A stretch of 64,000 nucleotides of DNA from Pseudorhodobacter turbinis (GTDB taxonomy: Bacteria > Pseudomonadota > Alphaproteobacteria > Rhodobacterales > Rhodobacteraceae), in NCBI RefSeq assembly GCF_005234135.1, contig NZ_CP039965.1, forward strand, positions 1,520,602 through 1,584,601. The letters are read 5' to 3'. Under the pieces are notes generated by a model. That model was given only the letters and a program-made list of their open reading frames with translations, ran no database searches and had not been told where the DNA came from. Positions 18,261 to 27,036 of this stretch are shown here, piece by piece (position 1 is the first letter of the stretch; every line of letters begins with the position of its first letter). Made by a program: the position numbers and the translations under genes.

Positions 18261-19031
18261 ATGCTGAACATAATCTTACACCCCGCCCAATCGCCCTCTA
18301 AGCTGCCGCCTTTGCTGATTGTGCACGGGCTGTTCGGATCTGCGCGCAATTGGGGTGTGATCGCACGGCGAATGGCGGCCGATCGTGAGGTGCTGGCCGT
18401 GGATATGCGCAACCACGGCGAAAGCCCTTGGATGCCCAGCCATAGCTATGCCGATATGGCCGCTGATCTGGCCGAGGTGATCGCTGCGCATGGCGGGCGG
18501 ATGGATGTAATGGGGCATTCGATGGGGGGCAAGGCCGCGATGCAGCTTGCCCTGACGCATGGCGATATGGTGGATCGGTTGATTGTGGCCGATATCGCGC
18601 CGGTCGCCTATTCCCATGATCAGAGCCTGCATATCCGGGCCATGCGCGCGCTGGACCTGACCGGCCTTACCGCCCGGTCAGAGGCGGATCGGCGACTGGC
18701 GGCCCATATGGATGATCCGTCCTTGCGCGCATTTTTCCTGCAATCGCTGGACCTCAAGGCGGACCCTGTGCGCTGGCGGCTTAATCTGGATGTGCTGGAG
18801 GCAGAGATGGCCAAGATTACCGGTTGGCCGGGCACCACGGGCCGGTTTGATGGCGCGGCCCTGTTTCTGGCGGGCGGAGACAGCACCTATATCCTGCCTG
18901 AGCATCGCCCAGCCATCCGCGACCTCTTTCCTGCGGCCCGTTTTGCAAAGATCCCCAATGTCGGCCATTGGCTCCACGCCGAAAAGCCGCGAGAGTTCGA
19001 GGAAACGATGCGGATCTTTCTGGCCCGTTAA
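18261..19031 (+). CDS. Alpha/beta hydrolase (YbfF-like esterase)
   Basis: A 256-residue alpha/beta-fold hydrolase. The oxyanion segment is HGLFGSARNW, the nucleophile Ser87 lies in GHSMGGK, DMRNHGESP is typical of the YbfF/BioH group, and the catalytic His236 lies in NVGHWLHAEKP. Family members hydrolyse esters or thioesters; the substrate is not known. ATG 18261 has no Shine-Dalgarno sequence, while TATATA at 18248-18253 could be a -10 box, so the mRNA may be leaderless. Its TAA stop overlaps the stop of the convergent regulator in TTAA. Confidence 0.85.
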   Translation: MLNIILHPAQSPSKLPPLLIVHGLFGSARNWGVIARRMAADREVLAVDMRNHGESPWMPSHSYADMAADLAEVIAAHGGRMDVMGHSMGGKAAMQLALTHGDMVDRLIVADIAPVAYSHDQSLHIRAMRALDLTGLTARSEADRRLAAHMDDPSLRAFFLQSLDLKADPVRWRLNLDVLEAEMAKITGWPGTTGRFDGAALFLAGGDSTYILPEHRPAIRDLFPAARFAKIPNVGHWLHAEKPREFEETMRIFLAR

Positions 19032-20467
19032 TTGGGCTGATCGGCCTTGGCCCATTGTTCCAGCTTGCGGTAAAGCGTGGAGGGGGACACATCCAGCACC
19101 CGCGCGGCCCGTGGCACTGATCCCGCGTGAAGCTCGAGCGTTGCCTCGATGATGCGGCGTTCAACTTCGGCCAGCGGAAGGCCCATCAACTCTGTCAAAC
19201 CTACCCCAGGTTCGGGGGCGGCTTGGGGGGGCGGCACATGGGTTCTGGCGGCGATATCATCGGGCAGCATATAGGGCTGCACCTCGGTCCCATCATAAAG
19301 CACGGCCACATTGCGCATGACGTTCAGCACTTGCCGCACGTTTCCGGGCCAGGTCATTTCGCGAAACATGCTGCGCACCTGGGGCGAAAGGCTGGTAAAG
19401 GCGCGGCCTTCCTCGGCGGCAAAGCGTTGGAGGGCGGTTTCCGCAACCTCGATGACGTCCTCGCCGCGATCGCGCAGCGGGGGCATATGGATCGGGATCA
19501 CATAAAGCCGGTAGTAAAGATCTTCGCGGAACTCGCCCCGGCGCACGGCCTCGGCGGGGTCGCGGTTGGTGGCGCAGACGATCCGCACGTTGACCTTGCG
19601 CGGCCGTGTCGCGCCCACTGGCTGCACAGTGGATGTTTGCAAGAACCGCAGCAGCTTGGTTTGCAGGGCGGGCAGCATTTCGCAGACCTCGTCCAGAAAC
19701 AATGTGCCGCCATCGGCCGCCGCCGCCGCCCCCAGCTTGTCCGAAACTGCCCCGGTGAATGAGCCTTTAAGATGGCCGAAGACTTCGGATTCCAAAAGAT
19801 CCGCCGGTATAGCGCCGCAGTTCAACGCGATGAAGGGGCCTTGTTTGCGCGGAGAGTTCTGATGAACGGCAAGGGCGCAAAGCTCTTTGCCGGTGCCGCT
19901 TTCGCCGGTGATAAAGACCGTCGCCATGCTTTGGGCCACCGATTCGATCTTGTCGTGAACCTGCGCCATCACGGTCGAGGAGCCGATAAAGGCACCTTCG
20001 GGCAAATCGTTAGGTTGGCGCATAATGGTGCGTGGCTGGATCGGTGCAGTTGTTGTATCGCGCAAGGCATTGTCGACACTGGACAGGAAGCGCCCCTCTT
20101 CGATGGGTTTGACCAAAAACTCATGGGCGCCGGCGCGCATCGCCTCTACGGCCTTGTTTATGGTTCCGTTCGCGGTGATGACGATGACAATGACATTGGC
20201 TTGCCGTGCCAGCATATCCTGCATCAAGTCCAGCCCATCACGATCCGGCAAGGTCAGGTCCAAAAGCACGATGCTGGGCTTTTCACTGTTAAAAAGGGCC
20301 AGACCTTCGGCGGCGGTGGCGGCGCAAACCACGCGGTGGCCAGCATTGATCAATATGGTGCGATACACCATTTGCAACGAGATCGTATCCTCGATCAGCA
20401 GAATTGGGGCGCTACCACCGGCGCTTGCTTTGCCGCGGGCGGAGGGCGCTTTGGGGCGCGAGGTCAT
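19028..20467 (-). CDS. Sigma54-type response regulator (LuxO/NtrC-like)
   Basis: A 479-residue regulator with three domains. A receiver domain (about residues 20-135) has phosphorylation site Asp70 in IVLLDLTLPD and Lys120 in FLVKP. An AAA+ domain has Walker A GESGTGKE (188-195), Walker B GGTLFLDE (253-260) and NRDPAEAVRRGEFREDLYYRL. A Fis-type helix-turn-helix sits at the C-terminus (HAGSVPRAARVLDVSPSTLY). The sigma54-contact loop reads GHLKGSFTGA (231-240) instead of GHEKGAFTGA, so sigma54 use may be altered. The start overlaps the stop of the hybrid kinase gene (ATGA), so the two form one phosphorelay operon. Confidence 0.88.
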   Translation of the reverse strand: MTSRPKAPSARGKASAGGSAPILLIEDTISLQMVYRTILINAGHRVVCAATAAEGLALFNSEKPSIVLLDLTLPDRDGLDLMQDMLARQANVIVIVITANGTINKAVEAMRAGAHEFLVKPIEEGRFLSSVDNALRDTTTAPIQPRTIMRQPNDLPEGAFIGSSTVMAQVHDKIESVAQSMATVFITGESGTGKELCALAVHQNSPRKQGPFIALNCGAIPADLLESEVFGHLKGSFTGAVSDKLGAAAAADGGTLFLDEVCEMLPALQTKLLRFLQTSTVQPVGATRPRKVNVRIVCATNRDPAEAVRRGEFREDLYYRLYVIPIHMPPLRDRGEDVIEVAETALQRFAAEEGRAFTSLSPQVRSMFREMTWPGNVRQVLNVMRNVAVLYDGTEVQPYMLPDDIAARTHVPPPQAAPEPGVGLTELMGLPLAEVERRIIEATLELHAGSVPRAARVLDVSPSTLYRKLEQWAKADQPN

Positions 20468-21918
20468 GAAGAGGCCCGATGTTGCTGTTGGATGAAGTCG
20501 ATAAAGCTGAGCAAGTCGGTAACGCCCTGTATTATATCTGTTTTCTGGATTTCTATTTGGGCTCGGTCAGAGGCATTTGCCGCATGGTTGAAGTCACGGG
20601 CTTTGGCCTCCAGATCCGATGCGCCTGCCGTTCCGGCGAGGGCGATCAAGGTATGGGATGCCGCGCGCAGGGCTTTCCAGTCAAAGGCTGGCAAGGCCTT
20701 GGCCAGTTTGTCTTGTACATCGGCGAGGTCGGCGTGGAACTGTGCGACCAGCTCTGCCGCGGCCACGGGGCCTGCGATATCAAGCAAATGCAGGAATGCG
20801 CCTGATTGGACAGGGGCCATTGCCCCCATGCGCATCGCCGCAATCAGATCGTCAGCCGAGGTGATCGGCTTGGCCAGAACCAGATCGGCACCGGCCGTTT
20901 TGGCCCTTGTGCTGAATGCATCAGAGCGGTGGGCCGTCAGGATCGCAATGCGGGGGCGATGGGGCCGCTTGACCAGCTCGGCACAAATCTGGAGCCCGGA
21001 CTTTCCCGGCAGCTCCTGATCCAGCAGCACAAGGTCGAAGGTGTCTGTATTCAGCATCGCCATAGCGGCCTGCCCGTCTTGGGCAACGGTGACAAGCGCC
21101 CCGCATTGCGCCAATATCTGTTCCAGAAACATGGCCTGAGAGGTGCTATCTTCCGCAATCAACACGCGCTCGCCTTCGAGCGGGGTTGGCCGTGCGGCGG
21201 TACCTATTGGCTGGTCGGCCAAGACGGTCACCGGCAGATGGAACTCTGCCAGCCCCCCTCCGCAAGCGGGATTGCGAAGGGCGATGCGCGCGCGGATACG
21301 CTGTGCGAGGCTTTGGACGATCCGCAGGCCAAGGCCGTGCCCCGCAGCGCTTTGCCAGAGAGGAAGGGCGCTTTCGCTATTGGTCGGGCGCGATTGTGTC
21401 AGCGTTTCGGGGAAGCCGGGGCCGTGGTCCCTGACGGTGAAAAGCAATTGGGTCGGGCTGGGATGGCTGATTTCTACGGTAACCGGCTGCCCACCCGAAT
21501 GTGTTACGGCATTGCTGATCAGGTTGGACAGAATCCGTTCCACCGCGGCGCGGTCACAGATCACGGTTCCGGGCAGATCCGGCTGGATGTTGATCACAAC
21601 CGCGACCCGCGAATCGTCGTCATAGGTCCAACGGCGTGCAACGCTTTCGATCAGCTTGGCGAGCACCACAGGCTTGGGCCGCGGCTGGGCCGGGGCCTGG
21701 GTCAGCAACGTGGTCATCCCGTCCTCGAACAGGCGCGCCAGCCCCTTGCTGGCGGCACGCGTGCGATAGAGTTGCTGGCGATCTTTTAGCGTAAGCCCTT
21801 GGTCATCAATCAGGGACAGCCCGGCGAGGATGTCGGCGATTGCAGATTGAATATCATGTCCCAGAAGGGCCATCTCTTCTGTCATCGGATCGCCGTCGGG
21901 GCCTGGTCGGTTAATCAT
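20464..21918 (-). CDS. Soluble hybrid histidine kinase with receiver and HPt domains
   Basis: A 484-residue cytoplasmic kinase without membrane helices or an input domain. In order: a short dimerisation region with the phospho-acceptor candidate His21 in LLGHDIQ; an ATPase domain with the N box LSNLISNAVTHSGG (about 130-143), DHGPG and GHGLGL; a receiver domain with Asp300 in LVLLDQELPG and Lys350; and a C-terminal HPt domain with His422 in SHTLIALAGTAGA. It would pass phosphate His-Asp-His to the downstream sigma54-type regulator. ATG 21918 is chosen because the frame upstream (to 21993) runs through a perfect inverted repeat. What it senses is not visible. Confidence 0.85.
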   Translation of the reverse strand: MINRPGPDGDPMTEEMALLGHDIQSAIADILAGLSLIDDQGLTLKDRQQLYRTRAASKGLARLFEDGMTTLLTQAPAQPRPKPVVLAKLIESVARRWTYDDDSRVAVVINIQPDLPGTVICDRAAVERILSNLISNAVTHSGGQPVTVEISHPSPTQLLFTVRDHGPGFPETLTQSRPTNSESALPLWQSAAGHGLGLRIVQSLAQRIRARIALRNPACGGGLAEFHLPVTVLADQPIGTAARPTPLEGERVLIAEDSTSQAMFLEQILAQCGALVTVAQDGQAAMAMLNTDTFDLVLLDQELPGKSGLQICAELVKRPHRPRIAILTAHRSDAFSTRAKTAGADLVLAKPITSADDLIAAMRMGAMAPVQSGAFLHLLDIAGPVAAAELVAQFHADLADVQDKLAKALPAFDWKALRAASHTLIALAGTAGASDLEAKARDFNHAANASDRAQIEIQKTDIIQGVTDLLSFIDFIQQQHRASS

Positions 21919-21968
21919 TGTTTTGCAAACCCTTACGCGCCCCAATCTACGGTTGAATTCGGGGCTAA

Positions 21969-21998
21969 AACCCTTGGTCACTACTTCGACCAAGGGTT
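21969..21998. repeat. Perfect 11-bp inverted repeat upstream of the phosphorelay operon
   Basis: AACCCTTGGTC (21969-21979) and GACCAAGGGTT (21988-21998) form a perfect inverted repeat with an eight-base spacer, 51 bases upstream of the kinase start. It could be an operator for a dimeric regulator or a hairpin in the mRNA leader. There is no T-tract on either side, so it is not a normal terminator. Confidence 0.75.
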
Positions 21999-22090
21999 AC
22001 GCAGCGCGGGATTAATGTCTAGATGCTATTCGTAGTTAATATTATCTCTTGACGTGTATTTATATATATGATTACGCGCTAGGGTCTTTT

Positions 22091-23983
22091 TTACCTAGGG
22101 GAAACTCCCGATTCGGTCAAGATTTTTCGAATCTCCTCCAGCACTTGGGGGTCTTCAATCGTGGCGGGTATTTTGAAGGGTTCGTTGTCCGCAATCTTGA
22201 CGATCGTGGCGCGCAAAATCTTGCCGGAACGCGTCTTCGGTAGGCGGTTTACCACCACTGCACGTTTGAAATCCGCAACAGGACCGATGCTGTTGCGCAT
22301 CAGCTTGATACATTCGGCGATGACTTCGGCCTCATTGCGGTTGGAGCCGGAGTTGAGGCAGAGGAGCCCCAGAGGCGATTGCCCTTTCAAAGCGTCGGCG
22401 ATACCGACAACGGCACATTCGGCGACATCGGGGTGCCCTGCAAGCACTTCCTCCATCGCGCCCGTGGACAGGCGGTGTCCTGCCACGTTGATCACGTCAT
22501 CCGTGCGCGCCATAATATAAAGATAGCCGTCCTCATCGATATAGCCCGCATCGCCGGTCTCGTAATATCCGGGATAGGTGGTGAGATAGGCTTTGCGGAA
22601 ACGGTCCTCGGCGTTCCACAGGGTGGGCAGGGTGCCGGGGGGCAGGGGCAGCTTGACGGTGATTGCGCCAAGCGTGCCTGCGGGGGCAGGGTGGCCGCCT
22701 TCGTCCAGCACCTGCACGTCATAGCCCGGCATCGGCACCGAAGGGGAGCCGATCTTGACCGGCAGCGCCTCAATTCCCAGCGGGTTGGCGGCGATGGCCC
22801 AGCCGGTTTCCGTCTGCCACCAATGGTCGATTACAGGGATGTTCAGCGCGGCCTGTGCCCATTTGATTGTGTCGGGGTCCGCACGCTCACCAGCAAGGAA
22901 CAGGGCCTTGAGGCTGGAGAGGTTGTAATCCGCGACCAGTTTGCCTTGCGGGTCATCGCGCTTGATGGCGCGCAGGGCTGTGGGGGCGGTGAAGAAGCTT
23001 TTGACCTTATGTTCTTGGATCACCCGCCAGAAGGTGCCAGCGTCCGGGGTGCCGACGGGCTTGCCCTCAAACACTACGGTCGTGCAGCCGGCGATCAGGG
23101 GGCCGTAGCAGATATAGCTGTGCCCAACGACCCAACCCACATCCGAGGCCGCCCAGAACACGTCCCCCGCCTCGACGTCATAAATGTTCTTCATGGTCCA
23201 GTTGAGCGCGACGAGCTGCCCGCCGGTGTGACGCACAACGCCTTTGGGCGCCCCCGTGGTGCCAGAGGTATAGAGGATATAGGCAGGGTGATTGCCCGGC
23301 ACAGGCACACATTCCGCAGGCTCTACACCGTACTGAAAGCCGTGCCAGTTGACGTCGCGGCCTTCGATCAGCTTGGCAACCTCTTGCTCGCGCTGGAAAA
23401 TCACGCAGAAATCGGGTTTGTGGTTGGCCATTTCGATGGCCCCGTCCAACAGCGGTTTGTAATGGATGACGCGCGACGGTTCCACCCCGCAAGAGGCGGC
23501 GATAATGGCCTTGGGTTTACAATCGTCAATCCGAACGGCCAGCTCGTTCGCGGCAAAGCCACCGAAGACCACGCTATGCACCGCACCAAGACGGGAGCAG
23601 GCAAGCATCGCCTCCAGCGCCTCTGGCACCATTGGCATATAGATCAAAACGCGGTCGCCCTTTTCCACGCCCTTGGCCCGCAGCGCGCCGGCAAGGCTGG
23701 CGACACGGTTGCGCAATTCGGCATAGGTGATGGCATGTTTGGTGCGGGTGACGGGGCTGTCATGGATAATGGCAAGCTGCGCGCCGCGCCCTGCCTCGAC
23801 ATGGCGATCAACGGCGTTCCAGCAGGTGTTCGTCATGCCATCGGAAAACCATTCGTACAACGGCGCATTGGTGGCATCGAGGGCACGCGTTGGCGGCACT
23901 GTCCAGTCGATCTGTTGCGCGGCGTTCATCCAGAAGGCCTCGGGATCGGCTTTCCAGTCTGCATATACCTTGTCGTATGCCAT
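22091..23983 (-). CDS. prpE: Propionyl-CoA synthetase
   Basis: An ANL-superfamily acyl-CoA ligase of 630 residues that activates propionate with ATP and CoA. Seen are the ACAS N-terminal region (ADPEAFWMNAAQQIDW), the phosphate loop YILYTSGTTGAPKGVV, DHWWQTETGW, ETGDAGYIDEDGYLY and the acylation-site lysine in LPKTRSGKILR. The PrpE-type start (YDKVYADWKADPEAFW) separates it from acetyl-CoA synthetase. ATG 23983 has GAAAGGG upstream. No methylcitrate-cycle or propionyl-CoA carboxylase genes are adjacent, so it seems to stand alone. Confidence 0.93.
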   Translation of the reverse strand: MAYDKVYADWKADPEAFWMNAAQQIDWTVPPTRALDATNAPLYEWFSDGMTNTCWNAVDRHVEAGRGAQLAIIHDSPVTRTKHAITYAELRNRVASLAGALRAKGVEKGDRVLIYMPMVPEALEAMLACSRLGAVHSVVFGGFAANELAVRIDDCKPKAIIAASCGVEPSRVIHYKPLLDGAIEMANHKPDFCVIFQREQEVAKLIEGRDVNWHGFQYGVEPAECVPVPGNHPAYILYTSGTTGAPKGVVRHTGGQLVALNWTMKNIYDVEAGDVFWAASDVGWVVGHSYICYGPLIAGCTTVVFEGKPVGTPDAGTFWRVIQEHKVKSFFTAPTALRAIKRDDPQGKLVADYNLSSLKALFLAGERADPDTIKWAQAALNIPVIDHWWQTETGWAIAANPLGIEALPVKIGSPSVPMPGYDVQVLDEGGHPAPAGTLGAITVKLPLPPGTLPTLWNAEDRFRKAYLTTYPGYYETGDAGYIDEDGYLYIMARTDDVINVAGHRLSTGAMEEVLAGHPDVAECAVVGIADALKGQSPLGLLCLNSGSNRNEAEVIAECIKLMRNSIGPVADFKRAVVVNRLPKTRSGKILRATIVKIADNEPFKIPATIEDPQVLEEIRKILTESGVSPR

Positions 23984-24006
23984 TGTATACCCTTTCAGTT
24001 TTCATC

Positions 24007-24035
24007 TTATTACGCCGCGCGCACCTTTATTGCAA
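24007..24035 (-). promoter_or_regulatory. Possible prpE promoter
   Basis: On the minus strand, TTGCAA (24035-24030) is followed after 17 bases by TAATAA (24012-24007), 24 bases before the prpE start. The spacing is ideal but the hexamers match the consensus only partly. Confidence 0.35.
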
Positions 24036-24093
24036 GAATGTTGCGTCAATGTTTCGAGGTGTTGGCCGTGATGATTGGTCGCATGATGGCATG

Positions 24094-24123
24094 ACAAAAA
24101 CGGCACCGCGCAAGCGATGCCGT
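24094..24123 (-). terminator. Rho-independent terminator of maeB
   Basis: Read on the minus strand, ACGGCA (24123-24118) pairs with TGCCGT (24105-24100) around an inner CGC/GCG stem with a four-base loop, and is followed by TTTTTG. It lies about 43 bases after the maeB stop. Confidence 0.85.
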
Positions 24124-24165
24124 CACTGGGGTCAAGCCCCTGCAATACATGTTGAAAACGGTGTG

Positions 24166-26445
24166 CTAGCTGTAGGTCGCGACCGGCGTGCCCGCAATGG
24201 CCGACATATTCAACAACCCGCGTGCGGTGATCGAAGGCGTCACAATCTGAACCTTGTTGCCCATGCCCATCAGAATCGGCCCGACCTCTAGCCCGCCGCC
24301 GCGCATTTTCAGGATGTTGCGCACCCCGCCTGCGGCATCGGTATTGGCATAGACCAGCACATTGGCCGCCCCTTCATAGCGCCCACCGGGGAACAGCCGT
24401 TCGCGCAGCGTTTCATCCAGAGCCGCATCGGTGTGCATCTCTCCTTCATAAAGGAAATCGCGCGGGGCCGAATCAAGGATTGCCAAAGCCTCACGCATCC
24501 GGCGGCCCGTATCGCTATCAAGGTTGCCGAACTGGGAACCAGAACACAGCGCAATCTTGGGCGCCATGCCAAACCGTTTGACGTGGCGGGCAGCCCCTAT
24601 CACCGATTCCGCGATTTGTTCCGGCGTCGGCTCACTGTGCACATGGGTGTCTGCGATGAACAGCGGGCCATCCTCCAAGATCATCAGCGACAGCGCGCCA
24701 ACGGCGTGACGCCCCTCGGTTGCCAGAATTTGCGTGACATAGTTCAGGTGCCACAGGTACTGGCCGAAGGTGCCGCAGATCATGCTGTCGGCCTCATCCC
24801 GCTGAACCATGATCGCCGCGATGGCGGTGGTATTGGTGCGCATGACGGCGCGGGCGATATCCGGGGACACACCTTTGCGGGCCATAATCGTATGATAGGT
24901 TTCCCAATAATCGCGGTAACGCGGATCATTTTCGGGGTTCACCAGATCGAAGTCGCGACCGGGGCGAATGGCAAGGCCCGCACGCTCGCAACGGCTTTCG
25001 ACGACCTCGGGGCGGCCAATCAGGATTGGCTTGTCGGTGGTCTCTTCGATCATCGCATTGGCGGCACGCAGCACGCGCTCATCCTCGCCCTCGGCAAAGA
25101 CGATGCGGCGGGTGACGGTCGCCGCCGCCTGAAACACCGGCCGCATGATCAGCGCCGAGCGGAAGACGGAACCGTCAAGCTTGGCCTTATAAACCTCGAT
25201 ATCGCCAATATCCTTGGTGGCCACTCCGGTTTCGGCAGCCGCCTTGGCCACGGCAGAGGCGACAACCCCCATCAAGCGCGGATCGAAGGGTTTGGGGATC
25301 AGGTAATCCTGCCCGAACGTCAGCTGTTCACCCTTATAGGCGGCGGCAGCCTCGGCGCTGGTGGTGGCGCGGGCAAGGGCTGCGATGCCCTCGATACAGG
25401 CGATTTCCATGGCGTCGTTGATCGTGGTCGCCCCGGCATCCAGCGCACCCCGAAAGATGAAAGGGAAACACAGCACGTTATTGACCTGATTGGGAAAATC
25501 AGACCGCCCTGTTGCCATGATCACATCCGGTGCCACGGCACGGGCCTCATCGGGGGTGATTTCGGGCGTCGGGTTGGCGAGCGCGAAAATGATCGGACGC
25601 TTTGCCATACGCGCCACCATCGCAGGTTTCAGCACGCCCGGGCCGGAAAGCCCGAGGAACAAATCCGCGCCCTCGATCACCTCGTCCAGGTTGCGCAGGT
25701 CGGATGCTTGGGCATATTCGGCCTTTTGCGGGGTCATGTCCTCGGTCCGGCCCGCGTAAACCAGACCCTTGATATCACAGAGCCAGACGTTTTCCCGCTT
25801 CACGCCCAGCTTCAACAGCATGTTGAGGCAGGCAATCCCCGCCGCCCCGCCACCGGTGGAGACGACCTTGATATCCTCGAATTTCTTGCCCGCAACATGC
25901 AGCGCATTGGTGGCCGCGGCTCCGACCACAATCGCGGTGCCGTGCTGGTCGTCGTGGAACACGGGGATATTCATCCGCTCGCGGCAAATCTGTTCGACGA
26001 TAAAGCATTCGGGGGCTTTGATGTCTTCGAGGTTGATCGCGCCGAAGGTCGGTTCCAGCGCGCAGACGATCTCGGCCAGCTTATAGGGGTCGGATTCGTT
26101 CACCTCGATATCAAAGCAATCGATATTGGCGAATTTCTTGAACAGAACCGCCTTGCCTTCCATCACCGGTTTGGAGGCCAGCGCACCGATATTGCCCAGC
26201 CCCAACACAGCGGTGCCATTGGTCACAACGCCAACCAGATTGCCCTTGGAGGTATAGCGCGTCGCCGTAGAGGGGTCTTTCTCAATTTCCAGACACGCCT
26301 CGGCAACACCGGGGGAATAGGCCAAGGAAAGGTCGCGGCCATTGGCCAAAGGCTTGGTCGCGCGGATTTCAAGTTTTCCCGGCTTCGGAAATTCGTGATA
26401 ATTCAGCGCCGCCTGCCGTGTGTTGTCGTGCCGTGTCTCTTCCAT
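24166..26445 (-). CDS. maeB: NADP-dependent malic enzyme (MaeB-type, with phosphotransacetylase-like domain)
   Basis: Decarboxylates malate to pyruvate with reduction of NADP. The 759-residue protein has an N-terminal malic enzyme part ([39 protein letters not shown] as the nucleotide-binding loop, [30 protein letters not shown] signature) and, from about residue 430, a phosphotransacetylase-like domain ([29 protein letters not shown]). The latter is regulatory in MaeB proteins, binding acetyl-CoA. ATG 26445 has GGAGGGA upstream, which overrules the frame extending to 26520. A terminator follows the gene. Confidence 0.94.
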   Translation of the reverse strand: MEETRHDNTRQAALNYHEFPKPGKLEIRATKPLANGRDLSLAYSPGVAEACLEIEKDPSTATRYTSKGNLVGVVTNGTAVLGLGNIGALASKPVMEGKAVLFKKFANIDCFDIEVNESDPYKLAEIVCALEPTFGAINLEDIKAPECFIVEQICRERMNIPVFHDDQHGTAIVVGAAATNALHVAGKKFEDIKVVSTGGGAAGIACLNMLLKLGVKRENVWLCDIKGLVYAGRTEDMTPQKAEYAQASDLRNLDEVIEGADLFLGLSGPGVLKPAMVARMAKRPIIFALANPTPEITPDEARAVAPDVIMATGRSDFPNQVNNVLCFPFIFRGALDAGATTINDAMEIACIEGIAALARATTSAEAAAAYKGEQLTFGQDYLIPKPFDPRLMGVVASAVAKAAAETGVATKDIGDIEVYKAKLDGSVFRSALIMRPVFQAAATVTRRIVFAEGEDERVLRAANAMIEETTDKPILIGRPEVVESRCERAGLAIRPGRDFDLVNPENDPRYRDYWETYHTIMARKGVSPDIARAVMRTNTTAIAAIMVQRDEADSMICGTFGQYLWHLNYVTQILATEGRHAVGALSLMILEDGPLFIADTHVHSEPTPEQIAESVIGAARHVKRFGMAPKIALCSGSQFGNLDSDTGRRMREALAILDSAPRDFLYEGEMHTDAALDETLRERLFPGGRYEGAANVLVYANTDAAGGVRNILKMRGGGLEVGPILMGMGNKVQIVTPSITARGLLNMSAIAGTPVATYS

Positions 26446-26634
26446 GAATATCCCTCCAGATAGGTTGTTTAGTGTTAAACTATTTTGCGCATGCTGCAAG
26501 GCCGTGGAGATAAAAGGCATATTCAGGATAAAATTGATAATGGCCCGCGCAAAGACCCGCCCGCTGTAACGTCACTGCTTGAATTTCATGCGTGCCGGTT
26601 CCACAGTGGGTATGATTATCAGGTGGGAGGTCCG
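26446..26634. other. Divergent intergenic region maeB / cdd
   Basis: 189 bases holding the promoters of maeB and of the nucleoside salvage operon. A short dyad GTTTA-gtgt-TAAAC lies at 26467-26480, close to maeB. No other site could be assigned. Confidence 0.4.
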
Positions 26635-27036
26635 ATGTCTTTGCTCATTGCGGCGACCGAGGTGCGTGAAAACGCCTATGCGCCATATTCCCGTTTCAAG
26701 GTGGGGGCGGCGCTGCGCAGCGCTTCGGGGGCGGTTTATACCGGCTGTAACGTTGAAAACGTCGCCTACCCCGAAGGCACCTGCGCCGAGGCGGGGGCCA
26801 TCGCCGCCATGATCGCGGCAGGCGATACCCGCATCACAGAGGTGCTTGTGATCGCCGATAGCCCAAGCCCTGTCCCGCCTTGCGGAGGGTGCCGCCAAAA
26901 GATCGCGGAGTTTGCAGACGGTGATGTGACTGTGACGCTGTGCACCACCGATGGAAAATCCAACGCCGTAACCGTGGCCGATCTGTTGCCCGGCAGTTTT
27001 TCCGCAGGCCATATGGCGCGGACCAATGACGGCTGA
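26635..27036 (+). CDS. cdd: Cytidine deaminase
   Basis: Deaminates cytidine and deoxycytidine to uridine and deoxyuridine. The 133-residue protein has the zinc motifs of the homotetrameric class: the cysteine and catalytic glutamate in TCAEAGAIAAM and the two cysteines in PPCGGCRQKI; YAPYSRFKVGAA and GCNVENVAYPEG bind the nucleoside. In the common motif HAE the first residue is H or C; here it is C, as in the small bacterial enzymes. ATG 26635 has GGGAGG upstream. It is the first gene of the salvage operon and overlaps deoA by 11 bases. Confidence 0.95.
   Translation: MSLLIAATEVRENAYAPYSRFKVGAALRSASGAVYTGCNVENVAYPEGTCAEAGAIAAMIAAGDTRITEVLVIADSPSPVPPCGGCRQKIAEFADGDVTVTLCTTDGKSNAVTVADLLPGSFSAGHMARTNDG

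Noticed and set aside
22379..24094. Long open frame (571 codons) on the plus strand opposite prpE
   Set aside because: Antisense shadow of prpE; the conserved ligase is on the other strand.
24433..26463. Long open frame (676 codons) on the plus strand opposite maeB
   Set aside because: It is the antisense shadow of maeB; its protein lacks any recognisable motif and is rich in H, G and R, as expected from reading a GC-rich gene backwards.
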